Assembly (NCBI GenBank): GCA_023053685.1
Contig: JALIGW010000032.1
Coordinates: 3,899,279-3,963,278, forward strand
Direction of reading: 5' to 3'
Source: Diadophis punctatus similis
Taxonomy: Eukaryota > Chordata > Lepidosauria > Squamata > Dipsadidae
Length of the DNA: 64,000 bases
Shown here piece by piece: positions 31,366-42,985 of the stretch. A program made the translations under genes and the position numbers. Each line of letters starts with the position of its first letter. The first letter of the stretch is position 1. The notes beneath the pieces were generated by a model. It was not told where the DNA came from, did no database searches, and saw only the letters and a list, made by a program, of their open reading frames with translations.

Positions 31366-32280
31366 TAAAACTTACTCGCTTGGTTTCCAGGAAGGGAAAT
31401 ATTGGACCTTTCAGACCAAAGATTGAAATTTGGACCTTTTTACTGAACCCCACAATTTGGAGTGTCGCAAAACACATCGAAAACCCGTCACACACAACCA
31501 AAGCATCCTTCTTTTTTTTTTTAATTCCCTTTTTACACTACGGGGGAGGCTTTCTGATTTGTATATTCAAGCGCCAACATCTGTCCCCGGCGCTGCCGTC
31601 GGAGGGAAGCCCATTAGCATAAAATTTAACGGTGTCAAATAAGTGGATGTGAAATAGGAACTGCGCGGAGGCACTCTTTCCGAAGCTTTCTGACGGAAAC
31701 GTGGCTGTTTAGAAATGCAAATGGAAACCATTATGCTCAATAATTATAGAAAAATATGAAGAGTTCAGCATGTTTTTCCCAGCCCTGATGGCGGTTAATG
31801 GGATGTACGCTTATGTAAATAACTACTATTAAAGCTAATGCTGGGAGGGGGGGGCGAGAAAAACACCTAATAAATTCACACTAAAGCAACTGATTTAGTA
31901 CGCTTTTAAAAAGGCCGGCAGCGCCGGCTTATTAGGAAAGAGCCCGTTCTGATGTTTAGAGCTCCACGCTTCTTACAAAGTCCCTGCAACTCCATCCATT
32001 AACCAGCATTAATGAAACTGGGACAGCTAGACAAACATTGTGTGTGCGTGCGTGTGACGCCTCTCAGCAGTTTTCCTTGAAGACAAAATATCGAGGGATA
32101 ACTGGCATGGGGGCTTTGAGGAGAACCTCTCAGCCACGGCGATTTTTATGGCTACCGCCCGCCTTTCCTACATGGAGACCCAGGGGTATTTCTCGTGCAC
32201 ACCCCCTCCCCAAAAAATTGATAACTCTTTCTCTTAATCTCTCATGGCCCCATCAGAGCCTGGTTCCGAGGAGGGGAAGT
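31366..32280. other. Unique sequence; candidate conserved noncoding element
   Basis: 31540-32030 has no repeat hallmarks and includes AAATGCAAATGGAAACC (octamer-like), CAATAATTATAG, GGCGGTTAATGG and CATTAATGAAAC homeodomain-like words. Contains no coding exon signal. Conservation cannot be judged from one sequence. Confidence 0.35.
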
Positions 32281-32289
32281 GGGAGGACA

Positions 32290-32640
32290 ACAACTGTGGG
32301 AGTCCTTGGTATTCTCTGCTTGCTTGTTTTCTTGCAGATGTTTCATGACCCAACTAGGGAACATCTTCAGTGCTAGAAGGGAATGGGGTTTGTGGGGAGA
32401 TGGAGGACGAGGAGGACGAGGAGGAAGAGGAAGAGGAGGAGGAGGACGAGAAGGAGGAGGACGAGGAGGAGCAGGAGCAGGAGGACGAGGAGGAGGACGA
32501 GGAGGACGAGAAGGAGGACGAGGAGGAGGAGGAGGACAAGGAGGATGAGGAGGAATGTGGAGTCCTTGAGGCTCTCTGAACTTGGTTGTTTTCTTGCAGA
32601 CATCTCCTTACTCAAGTAGGTTGACTTCATAAATGCTACA
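32290..32640 (-). mobile_element. Penelope-like element family A segments with GAG/GAC microsatellite
   Basis: Two reverse hammerhead segments (about 32330-32375 and 32590-32640) flank a GAG/GAC run at 32394-32560, the same architecture as one unit of the 26.4-27.6 kb satellite. Cores are degenerate. Confidence 0.78.
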
Positions 32641-32644
32641 AAGA

Positions 32645-33349
32645 AATCTGTTTGCAGAGAGGAAGAGGAAGAGGAAGAGCAGGAGGAGAAGGAGGAAGAG
32701 GAGCAGGAGGAAGAGGAGCAGGAGGAAGAAGAACCGGGACCGTCTGATGGGGATGGCATGCCTCCATTGGCATGTTTGGAGGCCAGGGGCTGAGACCATG
32801 TTGTGCCAGGCCCCTGGGGCATTGGGGGAGGCGGTTGACCAGACGGAGAGCTGCCTGCCCTCACAGACCCAGGGGGAGACAGGCAGTGGTGCTGAGAGGC
32901 AGACAAACCCCTCCGATGAGGAACAGCTGCCTCCCCCGTTCCATCCGAGGGTACGGAGAGCAGAGCGGAGGCAAGCTGGAAGGAGGTCTGTGAGGCTGCT
33001 GGCGAGGAGGCTGCCTTGCCCCTCCTCAGAAGGAACACCTGGCGTGGGTTGACTTAAGGAGATGCCAGGGGGAAATCTGTCAGGAACCATTGTTCATTTT
33101 GGCTTACACTCCCCGGGGCCTTTGACTCGTGCTCTTGCCTGTGACTTGCCTTTGTCCTTCGTCCCTGGGCTCTGGACCTCGCCCCGTGAGCTTGCAACTC
33201 TCTCTTTGGCCTTTCTTTGTGGTTTCCTGGCTTTGGGGGACTGAGGGTGGCTGCCTTCGGGGTAGTGCAGTCTTAATGGTCGTTGTAGGCCTGTTTATTC
33301 AGAGCAATAAAGGATGTGTGCCTCTGCCTGGGCGACCTTGGTCGTAACA
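32645..33349 (+). mobile_element. Putative LTR, third family
   Basis: Possible limits TGTTTGCAGAG and GGTCGTAACA, with AATAAAGG about 45 bp from the end. Flanks AAATC/TAATC match at four of five bases. A coding-like acidic frame is LTR sequence, as in the 21534 LTR. Boundaries tentative. Confidence 0.45.
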
Positions 33350-33361
33350 TAATCTTGAAAC

Positions 33362-33623
33362 CAGGGGTGAAATGCTACCGGTTCGGCCTGGTTCGGGTGT
33401 ACCGGTAGCGGCGGCCGCTGGTGGTTCGGAGAACCGGTAGCGGCGGCAGCGTGAGGCTCCGCCCACCAGCCCAGACATCGCCATTTTCTTATTTTTAACC
33501 CTCTGCGCATGCGCAAAGCCCAGGGATAATGTGCCCATAAAGATTGCACGCGCAAAGCGCGTGCGAGAAACACAAAGCGTGTGCTTCCAAACCGGTAGGG
33601 AAGGTAAGTAGATTTCACCGCTG
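33362..33623. mobile_element. Non-autonomous hAT element (family D), 262 bp
   Basis: CAGGGGTGAAATGCTACCGG to GTAGATTTCACCGCTG; exact 8-bp target duplication CTTGAAAC (33354-33361 and 33624-33631). Short relative of 25354-26090. Confidence 0.93.
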
Positions 33624-33799
33624 CTTGAAACACACCTGGCTGGCTGGAGCTTTGAGAAACCCAGATTTGGTCGTCCGACCTAAACAATGGATGGGCTGCG
33701 ATGAAAGCATCCGAGATGTGTGACAGATCGGGACACCAGCTCCCCAGTGCTAATCCCGATCCGAGATACAGAAAGACAAAAGACATCCGACATGGATGA

Positions 33800-33932
33800 A
33801 GAGGTGGAGCTCTTGCCTCACAATCAGGAGGTTGTGAGTTCGATCCTAGATAGAGGCAGATGTAAGGGTCTCCTGCTTGGGCAGGGGGTTGGACTAGATG
33901 ACCTGCAAGGTCCCTTCCAAATCTGTTAATCT
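33800..33932 (+). mobile_element. tRNA-like SINE with CR1-type 3' tail
   Basis: Head GAGGTGGAGCTCTTGCCTC and B box GAGTTCGATCC, then GTAAGGGTCTCCTGCTTGG and the CR1 tail GGGTTGGACTAGATGACC. Pol III promoter boxes joined to a CR1 3' end indicate a SINE using the CR1 machinery. Confidence 0.65.
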
Positions 33933-34012
33933 GATGTTACCTTGTTGGGTAATGAAACATCTGCAAGAAAACAACCAAACTCCGAGAGCACCAAGGACCC
34001 CACAGTTCTCCT
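33933..34012 (+). mobile_element. Penelope-like element fragment, family A
   Basis: CTGATGTTACC.. (core shortened) GAAACATCTGCAAGAAAAC and CTCCGAGAGCACCAAGGAC. Confidence 0.75.
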
Positions 34013-34605
34013 TCTCCAACGAGTCTTCTCTTCTCACTAGGTGGCCAAAGTATGTGAGCTTCAACGTCAGGATCTGTCCTTCCAAAGGACAGACAGGGTT
34101 GATTTCCTTTTAGGATTGACTGGTTTCATTGTCCTTGTAGTCCAAGTCTTCTCCAGCACCCCAATTCGAAAGCATCAAGTCTTCTGCGCTCAGCCTTCCT
34201 TATGGATCAACTCAATGCATGAAAGATACATTCAAGGTTGCTGCTGTGGTTCCGTCACTAAATCATGCCTGACTTTTCGTGACCCCATGGACCACAGCAC
34301 AGCAGGTCCATCCCCCCTGTCCTCCACTGTGTCCTGGACTTTGTCCAAATTCACATTCGTTGCGTCGATGACCCTATCTACCCATCTCCTCCTCTGCCGT
34401 CCCCTTCTCCTTTTCCCTCCCATCTTTCCCAGCCTCAGGATCCTTTCCAATCAATCCTCTCTTCTCGTTAGGTGGCCAAAGTATTTGAGTATCCGTCCTT
34501 CAGAAGAAGAGTCAGGGTTGATCTCCCTCAGGATCGACGGGCTTGATCACTTTGCAGCCCAAGTGAGTCTCAAGAGTCCTTCTCCAACACCAAGGAGTGG
34601 TTCGT
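34013..34605 (-). mobile_element. Bov-B (RTE) LINE fragments
   Basis: Two overlapping pieces of the same Bov-B region: 34013-34200 and 34235-34605. The minus strand of the second encodes GGKRRRGRQRRRWVDRVIDA. The same region is repeated, so these are two insertions or a duplication. Confidence 0.88.
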
Positions 34606-34679
34606 TGTATTCTTCTTCATAAAACTGTCAAGATTTGGGTTAACTGACTTACTATTCAGGGCAGAGAGGATTCAATCAA

Positions 34680-35130
34680 TCCATCAGAATAGAGCTGGAA
34701 GGGACCTTGAAGGTCCTCTAGTCGAGCTCCCTGCTCAAGCAGGAGAACCTTATACCATTTCAGACAATTGGTTGTCCAGTCTCTTCTTAAAAACCTCCAG
34801 TGATGGAGACCCACACCTTCTGGTGGCAAGCTGTTCCACTGATTAATTGTCCTCACTGTCTGGAAATTTCTTCTTAGTTCTTGGTTGCTCCTCTCCTTGC
34901 TTAGTTTCCATCTGTTGCTTCTTTCCTGCCCTTTGATGCTTTGGATAATAATTTGACCCCCTCCTCTTTGTGGCAGCCCCTCAAATCCTGGAAGACTGCC
35001 ATCATGTCGCCTCTAGTCCTTCTATTCTCTAGACTGGCCGTGCCCAAATTCTGCAACCATTCTTCATATGCTTTTGTCTCCAGGCCTTTAATCATCTTAG
35101 CTGGTCTTAGTTTTTCTCTCTGTGCGTGCA
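34680..35130 (-). mobile_element. CR1 LINE 3' end
   Basis: AGAATAGAGCTGGAAGGGAC through KMIKGLETKAYEEWLQNLG-type coding remnants with stops. Confidence 0.9.
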
Positions 35131-35134
35131 CTGG

Positions 35135-35650
35135 GCTGTTCTGCGCATAACATTGATGTGGTCCTTCCTATTGGTTGATTGGTGTGTTGATAGCCAGCAA
35201 TTGGTGTTTGTTTCTGTGATGCCAAGCCTCAGTTTCTAAGTACCTGATAAGCTGGTGGTAAATCAACACTCCTGTTGACTGACGAGGAGGCCCTTTCCCA
35301 GGCTCCAATCCTTTCCCTGGCTGTTTTTGTACCTGCTCGGCCAACAATCTTAGTAGCTGTCAAACTGAATGTATGTCCTTCTTCATTGCAACGTGAGACT
35401 ACCAATGAGTTCGGCTCTCCACGTCTGACTGCTCGCATGTGTTCTTGCAATCTAGTGGTTCGCTTCCTCCCCGTCTGTCCTACATAGTCACAGGGGCAAT
35501 CCATGCAGGGGATCTGGTAGATTATAAAGTGACCTTACCCAGTAGAGACAAAGTAATCTGCCATAGGGATCACGAACATCGTTTTATGAGCAAAGGCTGT
35601 TTTGAGGTTAAAAACAGGCAGACAAAATTTGCTGCTGATTAATAACCAAG
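35135..35650 (-). mobile_element. Penelope-like element GIY-YIG endonuclease fragment
   Basis: Minus frame 35504-35229 (91 codons) reads CDYVGQTGRKRTTRLQEHMR, SLVVSRCNEEGHTF and RSVDLPPAYQVL. The YVGQTGRK block, the arginine in the following helix and the distal GH..F element match PLE GIY-YIG endonucleases. It is a fragment: no reverse transcriptase part here. Either family A or another PLE family. Confidence 0.88.
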
Positions 35651-35924
35651 CCATTCAATTTTAGCCTGCAAATCTAAAGTAATTACAAGACGGAGTATGG
35701 CAAATGGATTTCGCTGAAGCCATTATGACGTCAGGAAAACCCTTTAAAGGAGAACAGTAATTTAAAAGACAAAAACTGAATAATGAACTCTTTGGAACAA
35801 CAATTATTATGAGATTGATTTATCGAAAGTGCGTTTCATCATGCGAGAAATGTTTGGAAAGTATGGAAAACAGTCCAGGAATCCTGCAAAGCTCACCCAA
35901 GAGCTGGCCCAACCTGTTCCCTGT

Positions 35925-36325
35925 TGCTGAGAAGGTGCTCTCTGAGGTTGGTTGCTTTCTTGCAGGCATTTCATTACCCAACTGGATAACATCATCAGCG
36001 CTAGAAGGGAAGGGATTTGCAGAGGAGGAGGAGGAGGAGAACTGTAGGGTCCTTGGTGCTCTCGGAGTTTGGTCCTTTTCTTGCAGACATTTTATTACCC
36101 AACAAGGCAACATCATGAGTGCTAGAAGGGAGTGGAGTTTGCTCGCTGTTTATATACAAGTGGCTTTCCCTTTCAGTGTTGGTGGGAGTGTTCAAGGAAC
36201 CAAGAGCAAACCCCACTCCCTTCTGATGACGTTACCTAGCTGGGTCATGAAACATCTGCAAGAAAACCACCCAGCTCAGAGAGCACCAAGGACCCCACAG
36301 TTCAACGCTGAGTTATAAATATTCT
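35925..36325. mobile_element. Penelope-like element, family A, inverted arrangement
   Basis: Two minus-strand terminal segments (35930-36015 and 36045-36185, the second with TATATACAAG) followed by a plus-strand segment (36190-36325) with GATGACGTTACCTAGCTGG and GAAACATC. Hammerhead cores are degenerate. Confidence 0.8.
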
Positions 36326-36487
36326 CTTCTGTCAGATTCCAACATGTCCTTTTTCAAAGCTCTCTCTCCTCAAAACAAATTGTATGTTTGCTCCTCAATC
36401 GGAGACAATGCTCAGAGCAGCCTTGGAGATTTTCAGAGGTGGTGTTCATTGATCAATGAGCATTCAATAATTGATTATTCAAGAACC

Positions 36488-37135
36488 TTCAACAAAAATG
36501 ATTAGGGGACTGGAGGCTAAAACATATGAAGAACGGTTGCAGGAACTGGGTATATCTAGTTTAATGAAAAGAAGGACTAGGGGAGACATGATAGTAGTCT
36601 TTCAATGTTTGAGGGGCTGCCACAAAGAGGAGGGGGTCAAGCTATTCTCCAAAGCACCTGAGGGCAGGACAAGAAGCAATGGATGGAAACTAATCAAGGA
36701 GAGAAGCAACCTAGAACAAGGAGGAATGTCCTGACAGTTAGAACAATTATTCAGTGGAACAGTCTGCCTCCAGAAGTTGTGGGTGCTCCAACACTGAAGA
36801 CTTTCAAGAAGAGACTAGACAGCCACTTGTCTAAGTTCCATAAAGATTCCATAAAGGGACAATCTAGTTTACAGAGGACACAATGGATGGAAACTAATCC
36901 AGGATAGAAACTAACCAAGGAGAGGAGCAACCTAGAACCAAGAAGAAATTTCCAGACAGTGAGGACAATTAACCAGTGGAACAGCTTGCCACCAGAAGGT
37001 GTGGGTGCTCCATCACTGGAGGTTTTTAAGAAGAGACTGGACAGTCCCTTATCTGAAATAGTATAGATTCTCCTGCTTGAGCAGGGGGCTGGACTAGAAG
37101 ACCTCCAAGGTCCCTTCCAACTCTGTTATTCTCTT
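36488..37135 (+). mobile_element. CR1 LINE 3' end with internal partial duplication
   Basis: MIRGLEAKTYEERLQELGIS to SLPPEVVGAPTLKTFKKRLD, then part of the same region again (36870-37040) before the 3' UTR. The repeat suggests two CR1 insertions or a template switch. Confidence 0.88.
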
Positions 37136-37949
37136 ATCCTGTCATGGCCTGGTCTACAGAGCTAATAGGGGGCAGGGTAGCCAAGACAGCAAGAGGGGGG
37201 CTACCCCACATTGTAGAGCAGGCTCTTCAAGATGAATAGACACTAGGGGCCTCTGCAGAGAACCCTTTGAGGTTTAATCCGGCACAGCCAACATTCAGGG
37301 CCAGGAGCCATCCTATAAATGTGCCCCGCTAATCCTCCTATCCATCCAACAGTTCAATTCTGCTTTTGTTCTCCAAAGCGTTCGGATGTTCAAGGGAAGG
37401 TCTCAAGCCACGGATTCCCCCGAAGGAGGCAAAAAAAAAAAAAAAAGAACAAGAACAAGAGGAAAGCTCTTCAAACGCATCTATGAACTTTGATCTATTT
37501 TAAATACTTGGCATTACTTTAATGCCGGATTTCCTTGATGTTTAGTTTAGGAGTTCATCAAATTCCCAAGGCATGTCTGATTAACCCAACAGCCGGCGAC
37601 CGCGTCTTCCACGGTTAACAAGTTCCTTAAGTGCAGAGATGACTTAACTGACGTCGCCATGAGGGGGTTGAGCAGATAAAAATATTCACGGACTTTTTCA
37701 TAAGTTGCACGTTTGATGTATCACACTATCGTGGCCTGCATTGAAGAACTTAGCCAGGAGGGTCCCCAACTTCTCATAATAGACACTGCGGCCCCAACAT
37801 CCAGAATCGGCCTCCCTTAGGAAATTGTTTCACTTGCCTTCCCTCTCTGGAAAAAAATATCATTTATTATTTTGGTTTAATTAGAGTTTCTGCCTGCCTT
37901 TATTACTTCGTAAGTAACTCAAGCCAGGGAACATGACTAACCTTCCTTC
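37136..37949. other. Unassigned intronic sequence
   Basis: No recognisable element; poly-A run at 37428-37446. Confidence 0.45.
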
Positions 37950-38615
37950 CTCCTCCTAATCCTTTCCCTACAACAACAATCCTGTGAGGCGGGTTGGGCA
38001 GAGAGAGAGAAAGAGATAGAACAGCCGGCATCCATGGCTAAGGCGGGATTAGAACTCCCAGTCTCCTGGTGATTGGTTCAAAGTCCCCCAGCTGGGCTTT
38101 CATGGCTAAGGCGGGACTAGAACTCACCGTCTTCTGGTGATTGGTCCAAAGTCCCCCAGCTGGGCTTTCATGGCTAAGGCGGACTAGAACTCCCAGTCTC
38201 CTGGTGATTGGCCCAAAGTCACCCAGCTGACTTTCATGGCTAAGGCGGGACTAGAATTCCCAGTCTCCTGGTGATTGGTCCCAAAGTCACCCAGCTGGCT
38301 TTCATGCCTAGGGCGGAACTAGAACTCACCATCTCCTGGTGATTGGCACAAGGTCACCTAGCTGGTTTGCATGGCTAAGGCGGGACTAGAACTCCCAGTC
38401 TCTTTGGTGATTGGCCCAAAGTCATCCAGCTGGCTTTCATGCCTAAGGTGGCACTAGAATTCACCATCTCCTGGTTTCCAGCATGGTGCCTGAAACCACT
38501 ACCGCAAACTGGCTCTCGTTTTGAGATTGAGGTGGGACTTAGATGGGACTAGAACTCACAGTCTCCTAGTTTGTAGGCCAGCACCTTCACCACTACACAA
38601 AATTGGCTCCCAAAA
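37950..38615 (-). repeat. Minisatellite of ~66-bp units derived from a tRNA-like SINE
   Basis: About eight units built on GGCTAAGGCGGGACTAGAAC, GTCTCCTGGTGATTGG and CAAAGTCACCCAGCTGGC. The array grades at its right end into the SINE head (CTTCACCACTACACAAAATT) and at its left into the SINE body (CCTGTGAGGCGGGTTGGGC). Reverse orientation relative to 59836-60090. Confidence 0.88.
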
Positions 38616-39290
38616 TAATCACAGTCATAATCATAAACCTCTGTGTTTATCCTGCAGCAAAAGCAGTAGCAAAGTTGAGAGGCATTCTTCGGTAAAAGAG
38701 ACCCACTCTCTTACTCATCCACAGGTATTTCAAGATCTCCCCGAGGCTTAAAAGTTTAAATTTCCAAGACTTTTATTACCAGAGAAACGGCTTATTTCTT
38801 ATGATACAAAGGGCTGGTTTTTTTTGTGGGGGGGGGGGGACAAAACACCCTAACTAAATAAAAGAGTCCCATTATATCTCCCTCTGACGATGTCCCATTT
38901 TGTTCTTCCGAGATTCTAAGGTTGCAAAAGGAGAAATCAGGAGTGGGGGCCGCCTAGTATTAACAATGGTTTGCCATCTAGATTGCTCCTTTTATTTATG
39001 ACCATAACTCATTCCATTTTGTTTTTAATGCCTCCCTCTCCCAAGACTCCGGGTAGGGTACAAAGTCATAAAATAACCACAAAGCACAATGATCAATCCC
39101 GACACATAAAACAGCATACAAATCCGTAACTCGGGAAACGTCTTGCTAAAGGTCATCCGGGGAAAATGGCTGGATATTAAATGCCTGTTTAAAAACGAAT
39201 GGATTTTTTTCTTTTTTTAATCTAGCAGGGCAAGGGTTTTAGGCTATCCCGGAGATGGGTCTGTCTTGGCCTAGCCTTCAAGCGGAAAAT
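38616..39290. other. Unassigned intronic sequence
   Basis: No recognisable element; short poly-T and poly-G runs near 38820. Confidence 0.45.
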
Positions 39291-39294
39291 AATA

Positions 39295-39625
39295 CCCGAA
39301 TCTAGGAACTATCAACTCAGACAAACAATCAAAACAGTAAAAAAAAAATAGCCTATTCTAGGAACCACCAAGAATACACCCACCAACACTTGTATGTAAG
39401 CAGAGAGTAAACCCTTCTAGCACTGATGATGTTATCTAGTTGGATAATAAAACATCTGTAAGAAAACTGCCAAGCTCAGAGACCACTAAGGACCCCACAG
39501 TCGTCCTCCTCCTCCCTGCAAATTCCACTCCTTCTTGCAATAATGAAGTTACGTAGTAGGGTCATGAAATGTCTGTAAGAAAAGCTCAGAGAGCATCAAG
39601 GATCCCACAGTTCAACCCTAAGCTA
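39295..39625 (+). mobile_element. Penelope-like element terminal region, family A
   Basis: GAATCTAGGAACTATCAACT, CCACCAACACTTGTATGT, hammerhead at about 39415-39465 with TAAAACATC in place of GAAACGTC, then a second, more decayed copy at about 39535. Confidence 0.8.
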
Positions 39626-39629
39626 TATT

Positions 39630-39630
39630 C

Positions 39631-39696
<66 letters not shown>

Positions 39697-39703
39697 ATCT
39701 CTA

Positions 39704-39757
<54 letters not shown>

Positions 39758-39786
39758 TTTTCTATCTATCTATCTATCTATCAATC

Positions 39787-39839
<53 letters not shown>

Positions 39840-39933
39840 CTCTATCACCTATCATCCATCCATCCATCATCTATCCCATCCATCCATCATCTATCCCATC
39901 TATCTATCATCTATCTATCTATCTTTATCTATC

Positions 39934-39996
<63 letters not shown>

Positions 39997-40078
39997 ATCT
40001 CTAGTCTGTCTGTCTGTCTGTCTCTCTGTCTGTCTATCTATCTATCTATTTTTCTATCTATCTATCTATCTATCAATC

Positions 40079-40127
<49 letters not shown>

Positions 40128-40217
40128 CTCTATCACCTATCATCCATCCATCCATCATCTATCCCATCCATCCATCATCTATCCCATCTATCTATCATCT
40201 ATCTATCTTTATCTATC

Positions 40218-40292
<75 letters not shown>

Positions 40293-40300
40293 ATCTCTTC
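39630..40300. repeat. ATCT/GTCT satellite with ~300-bp higher-order repeat
   Basis: Runs of ATCT, GTCT and ATCC. The compound block beginning CATCTCTAGTCTGTCTG at 39693 recurs at 39995 with the same order of variants, so the array has a higher-order duplication. Confidence 0.95.
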
Positions 40301-40317
40301 CATCTACCTGTCTATCT

Positions 40318-40534
40318 ACCACATGATCCCCTTTTGTGACCTTCTGACAAGCAAAGTCCATGGAGAAACTGGATTCGCTTAACGACTGTGTTCCTAATTT
40401 AAGAACTGCAGTGATTTGCTTAACAACGATGGCAAGAAAGGTCATAAAATGGGGCAAAGCCTCACTTAACAACTGTCTCACTTAGCGACATAAATTTAGG
40501 GCACCATTCTGGCCCGAAACTCGAGGCCTACCTG
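40318..40534. mobile_element. Tigger-like MITE, partial (duplicate of 6290-6504)
   Basis: CACATGATCCCCTTTTGTGACC through ACTCGAGGCCTACCTG and TA. Differs from the 6.3-kb copy by about a dozen substitutions. Confidence 0.88.
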
Positions 40535-40604
40535 TAATTCTTTTCCTGTTCTGAGACACTAAATTCAAACTCTTGTGTTGGTGGGAACTCAGGATGAAAC
40601 CAGA

Positions 40605-40676
40605 ATCAGAATAGAACTGGAAGGGACCTTTGAGGTCTTCTAGTCCAGCCCCCTGCTCAAGCAGGAGACCCTATAA
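40605..40676 (-). mobile_element. CR1 3' UTR stub
   Basis: AGAATAGAACTGGAAGGGAC to GCAGGAGACCCTATAA; continues into a hAT left end. Confidence 0.8.
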
Positions 40677-40782
40677 TCATGATGGCAAACCTGTGGCACG
40701 CAGTCAACTCTCCAGGCACACGAGTGGTCACCTGTTGCTCTTCTGCGTTTCGGCGCGCCGGTCAGCTGGTCTTCACGCATGT
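40677..40782. mobile_element. hAT element family C, left part only
   Basis: TCATGATGGCAAACCTGTGG to TCAGCTGGTCTTCACGC; truncated where ATCT repeats begin. Same insertion position in CR1 as 6647. Confidence 0.85.
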
Positions 40783-40786
40783 CTAT

Positions 40787-40837
40787 ATCTATATCTATCC
40801 CATCTATCCCATCTATCCCATCTATCCCATCTATCCC

Positions 40838-40920
<83 letters not shown>

Positions 40921-40938
40921 CCTCTATCCCTCTATCCC

Positions 40939-40988
<50 letters not shown>

Positions 40989-41022
40989 CCTCTATCCCTC
41001 TATCCCTCTATCCCTCTATCCC

Positions 41023-41104
<82 letters not shown>
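40787..41104. repeat. ATCT/ATCCC/CCCT microsatellite
   Basis: Long ATCT runs interrupted by CCATCTAT and CCCTCTAT blocks. Confidence 0.97.
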
Positions 41105-41850
41105 AAACCAAGCTGTATTTAATACTCCAATCTAGGAACCACCAAGACCACTCCCAATAACACTGAAAGGGCAAGTCACTACAGGTAGTCCTCGACAACA
41201 GTTCATTTAGTGACCATTCAAAGTTACAACAGCACTGGAAAAAAGTGACTTATGGCAATTTTTCAGTTACGATTTTTGCAGGGACATCCCCATGATCATG
41301 TGATCAAAATTCAAATGCTTAGCAACTGGCTCATATTTATGACACTTGGAGTGTCCCAGGGTCACGTGATCCCCTTTTGCGACCTTCTGACAAGCAAAGC
41401 CAATGGGGAAGCCCGATTCACTTAACAACCGGGTGACTAACTTATCAATTGTGATTCACTTAACGATTGTGGCAAGAAAAGTTGTAAAATGTAAAAAAAA
41501 GCACTTAGCAAATGTCTCACTTAAAAACAGAAAATTTGGGCTCCTCCTTCCTCCCCCTCCTTCTCCTCCTCCTCCTCCACCCCACAAACCCTCCTCCCTG
41601 CTAGCACTGATGATGTCACCTAGTTGGGTCATGAAATGTCTGCGAGAGCCACCAAGCTCAGACAGCACCAAGGACCCCACAATCCTCCTCCTCCTCTTCC
41701 CCTCCTCCTCCTCCTCCTCCACCCCACAAACCCTCCTCCCTGCTAGCACTAATGACATCGCCTAGTTGGGTCATGAAATGTCTGTGAGAGAGCCACCAAG
41801 CTCAGAGAGCACCAAGGACCCTGCAGTTCAATCCTGAGCTACAAATATTC
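41105..41850 (+). mobile_element. Penelope-like element, family A, split by a MITE
   Basis: 41105-41181 (CCAATCTAGGAACCACCAAG..GGGCAAGTCACTA) and 41570-41850. Two hammerhead segments at about 41600 and 41745. The first reads CTGATGA..GAAATGTC with stem I CTAGCA/TGCGAG; the second has CTAATGA. Confidence 0.82.
41182..41545. mobile_element. Tigger-like MITE, nearly full
   Basis: CAGGTAGTCCTCGACAACAG preceded by TA. Ends in GAAAATTTGGGCTC without the last ~30 bp. Inserted in a PLE. Confidence 0.85.
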
Positions 41851-42695
41851 TTTTCTCTTTTGAGATGCCTCCAAAGCAAAATTGTAAGCCACCATGGAAT
41901 ACAAATTGTGAAAAGCGTCTGCTCAGCTTTCCGAAACAGTAACGGACGATTAAGGAGTTTGGGAATTCCAAGCGTGCAGGATCATGAAAGTAAGCGTTCT
42001 ATTTTTCTTTTGAACCTGTCCTGAACGATATTTTCCTGCATTCCAACAGAAACCCAGCAACCTTCTCTCCTTTTATGTCCAGAAAAGGCTAAGCATTTTT
42101 ATTCCATTTTTAAAAAGTCACTGATACCGTTCTTTGGCTACGGAAGAGACCCCGAACACTTTGACATTAAGCAATCGGGGGAAAGAACGGGATCTCGAAG
42201 CGTTCATGCAAGAGGAGTAAGAAAATGGGTAGTTAAATTTATATTGTTTTAAATTACGTCCTTGTTTTATGTGTATCTACTTTCTGTCCCTCTTTATGTA
42301 GCATAAAATTGCAGGTATTATTAACCTGCTGCCATTTGGGCCAAACTCCTCCAGAAAGCAGCATGAAATCTGTCCCCAGCAAGGTGAAAATGCAGCGGCC
42401 GATGGGAGATATTTCTGTCTCAAGAGCTCGGAACAAATTTATTATCATTAATGGAAGTTGTCGAGGTTAAAAACATGCCGAAAGACAAGGATCCCCTGGA
42501 ATGTACATCCCACCTCTTGACCCAGAGATAAAACTCAAAAACTTAGAAAGCTCTGCACCGGGAGACGAAATGACTGGTTCCAAATGGTTGCAAAGAAAGG
42601 TTTTAAATTAAATATAAATAAACTTTAACTGTCAGGCGCAGCAAACCAGGAGCCAGGATAGAGTTCAAAAGCGCTGCAAATTTATTCCATGCAAT
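41851..42695. other. Unassigned intronic sequence
   Basis: 42240-42470 has an open minus-strand frame without family features. No element recognised. Confidence 0.4.
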
Positions 42696-42985
42696 CTACG
42701 TACAAGAATCCGTTCTACTAACACCCATAACTTTGGAAAGCAAGTTGTTCCACTGATTAATTGTTCTAACTGTCAGGAAATTTCTCCTTAGTTCTAAGTT
42801 GCTTCTCTCCTTGATTAGTTTCCACCCATTGCTTCTTGACCTGCCTTCAGGTGCTTTGGAGAATAGTTTGACTCCCTCTTCTTTGTGGCAGCCCTTGATA
42901 TATTGGAAGACTGCTATCCTGTCTCCCCTGATCCTTCTTTTCATTAAACTAGCCATGCCCAGTTCCTGCAACCGTTCTTCATATG
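42696..42985 (-). mobile_element. CR1 LINE fragment
   Basis: Minus frame QELGMASLMKRRIRGDRIAV to TINQWNNLLSKV; 3' UTR missing. Confidence 0.9.

Noticed and set aside
37950..38615. CRISPR-like repeat-spacer array
   Set aside because: Units are contiguous and diverged without unique spacers, and the genome is eukaryotic; it is a SINE-derived minisatellite.
39569..40339. 256-codon frame rich in Tyr-Leu-Ser-Ile
   Set aside because: Pure translation of ATCT/GTCT tetranucleotide repeats.
42254..42448. 64-codon minus-strand frame considered as KIAA1328 exon 5
   Set aside because: Does not resemble the coiled-coil continuation expected after exon 4 and lacks an AC or AG acceptor with a U12 branch site.
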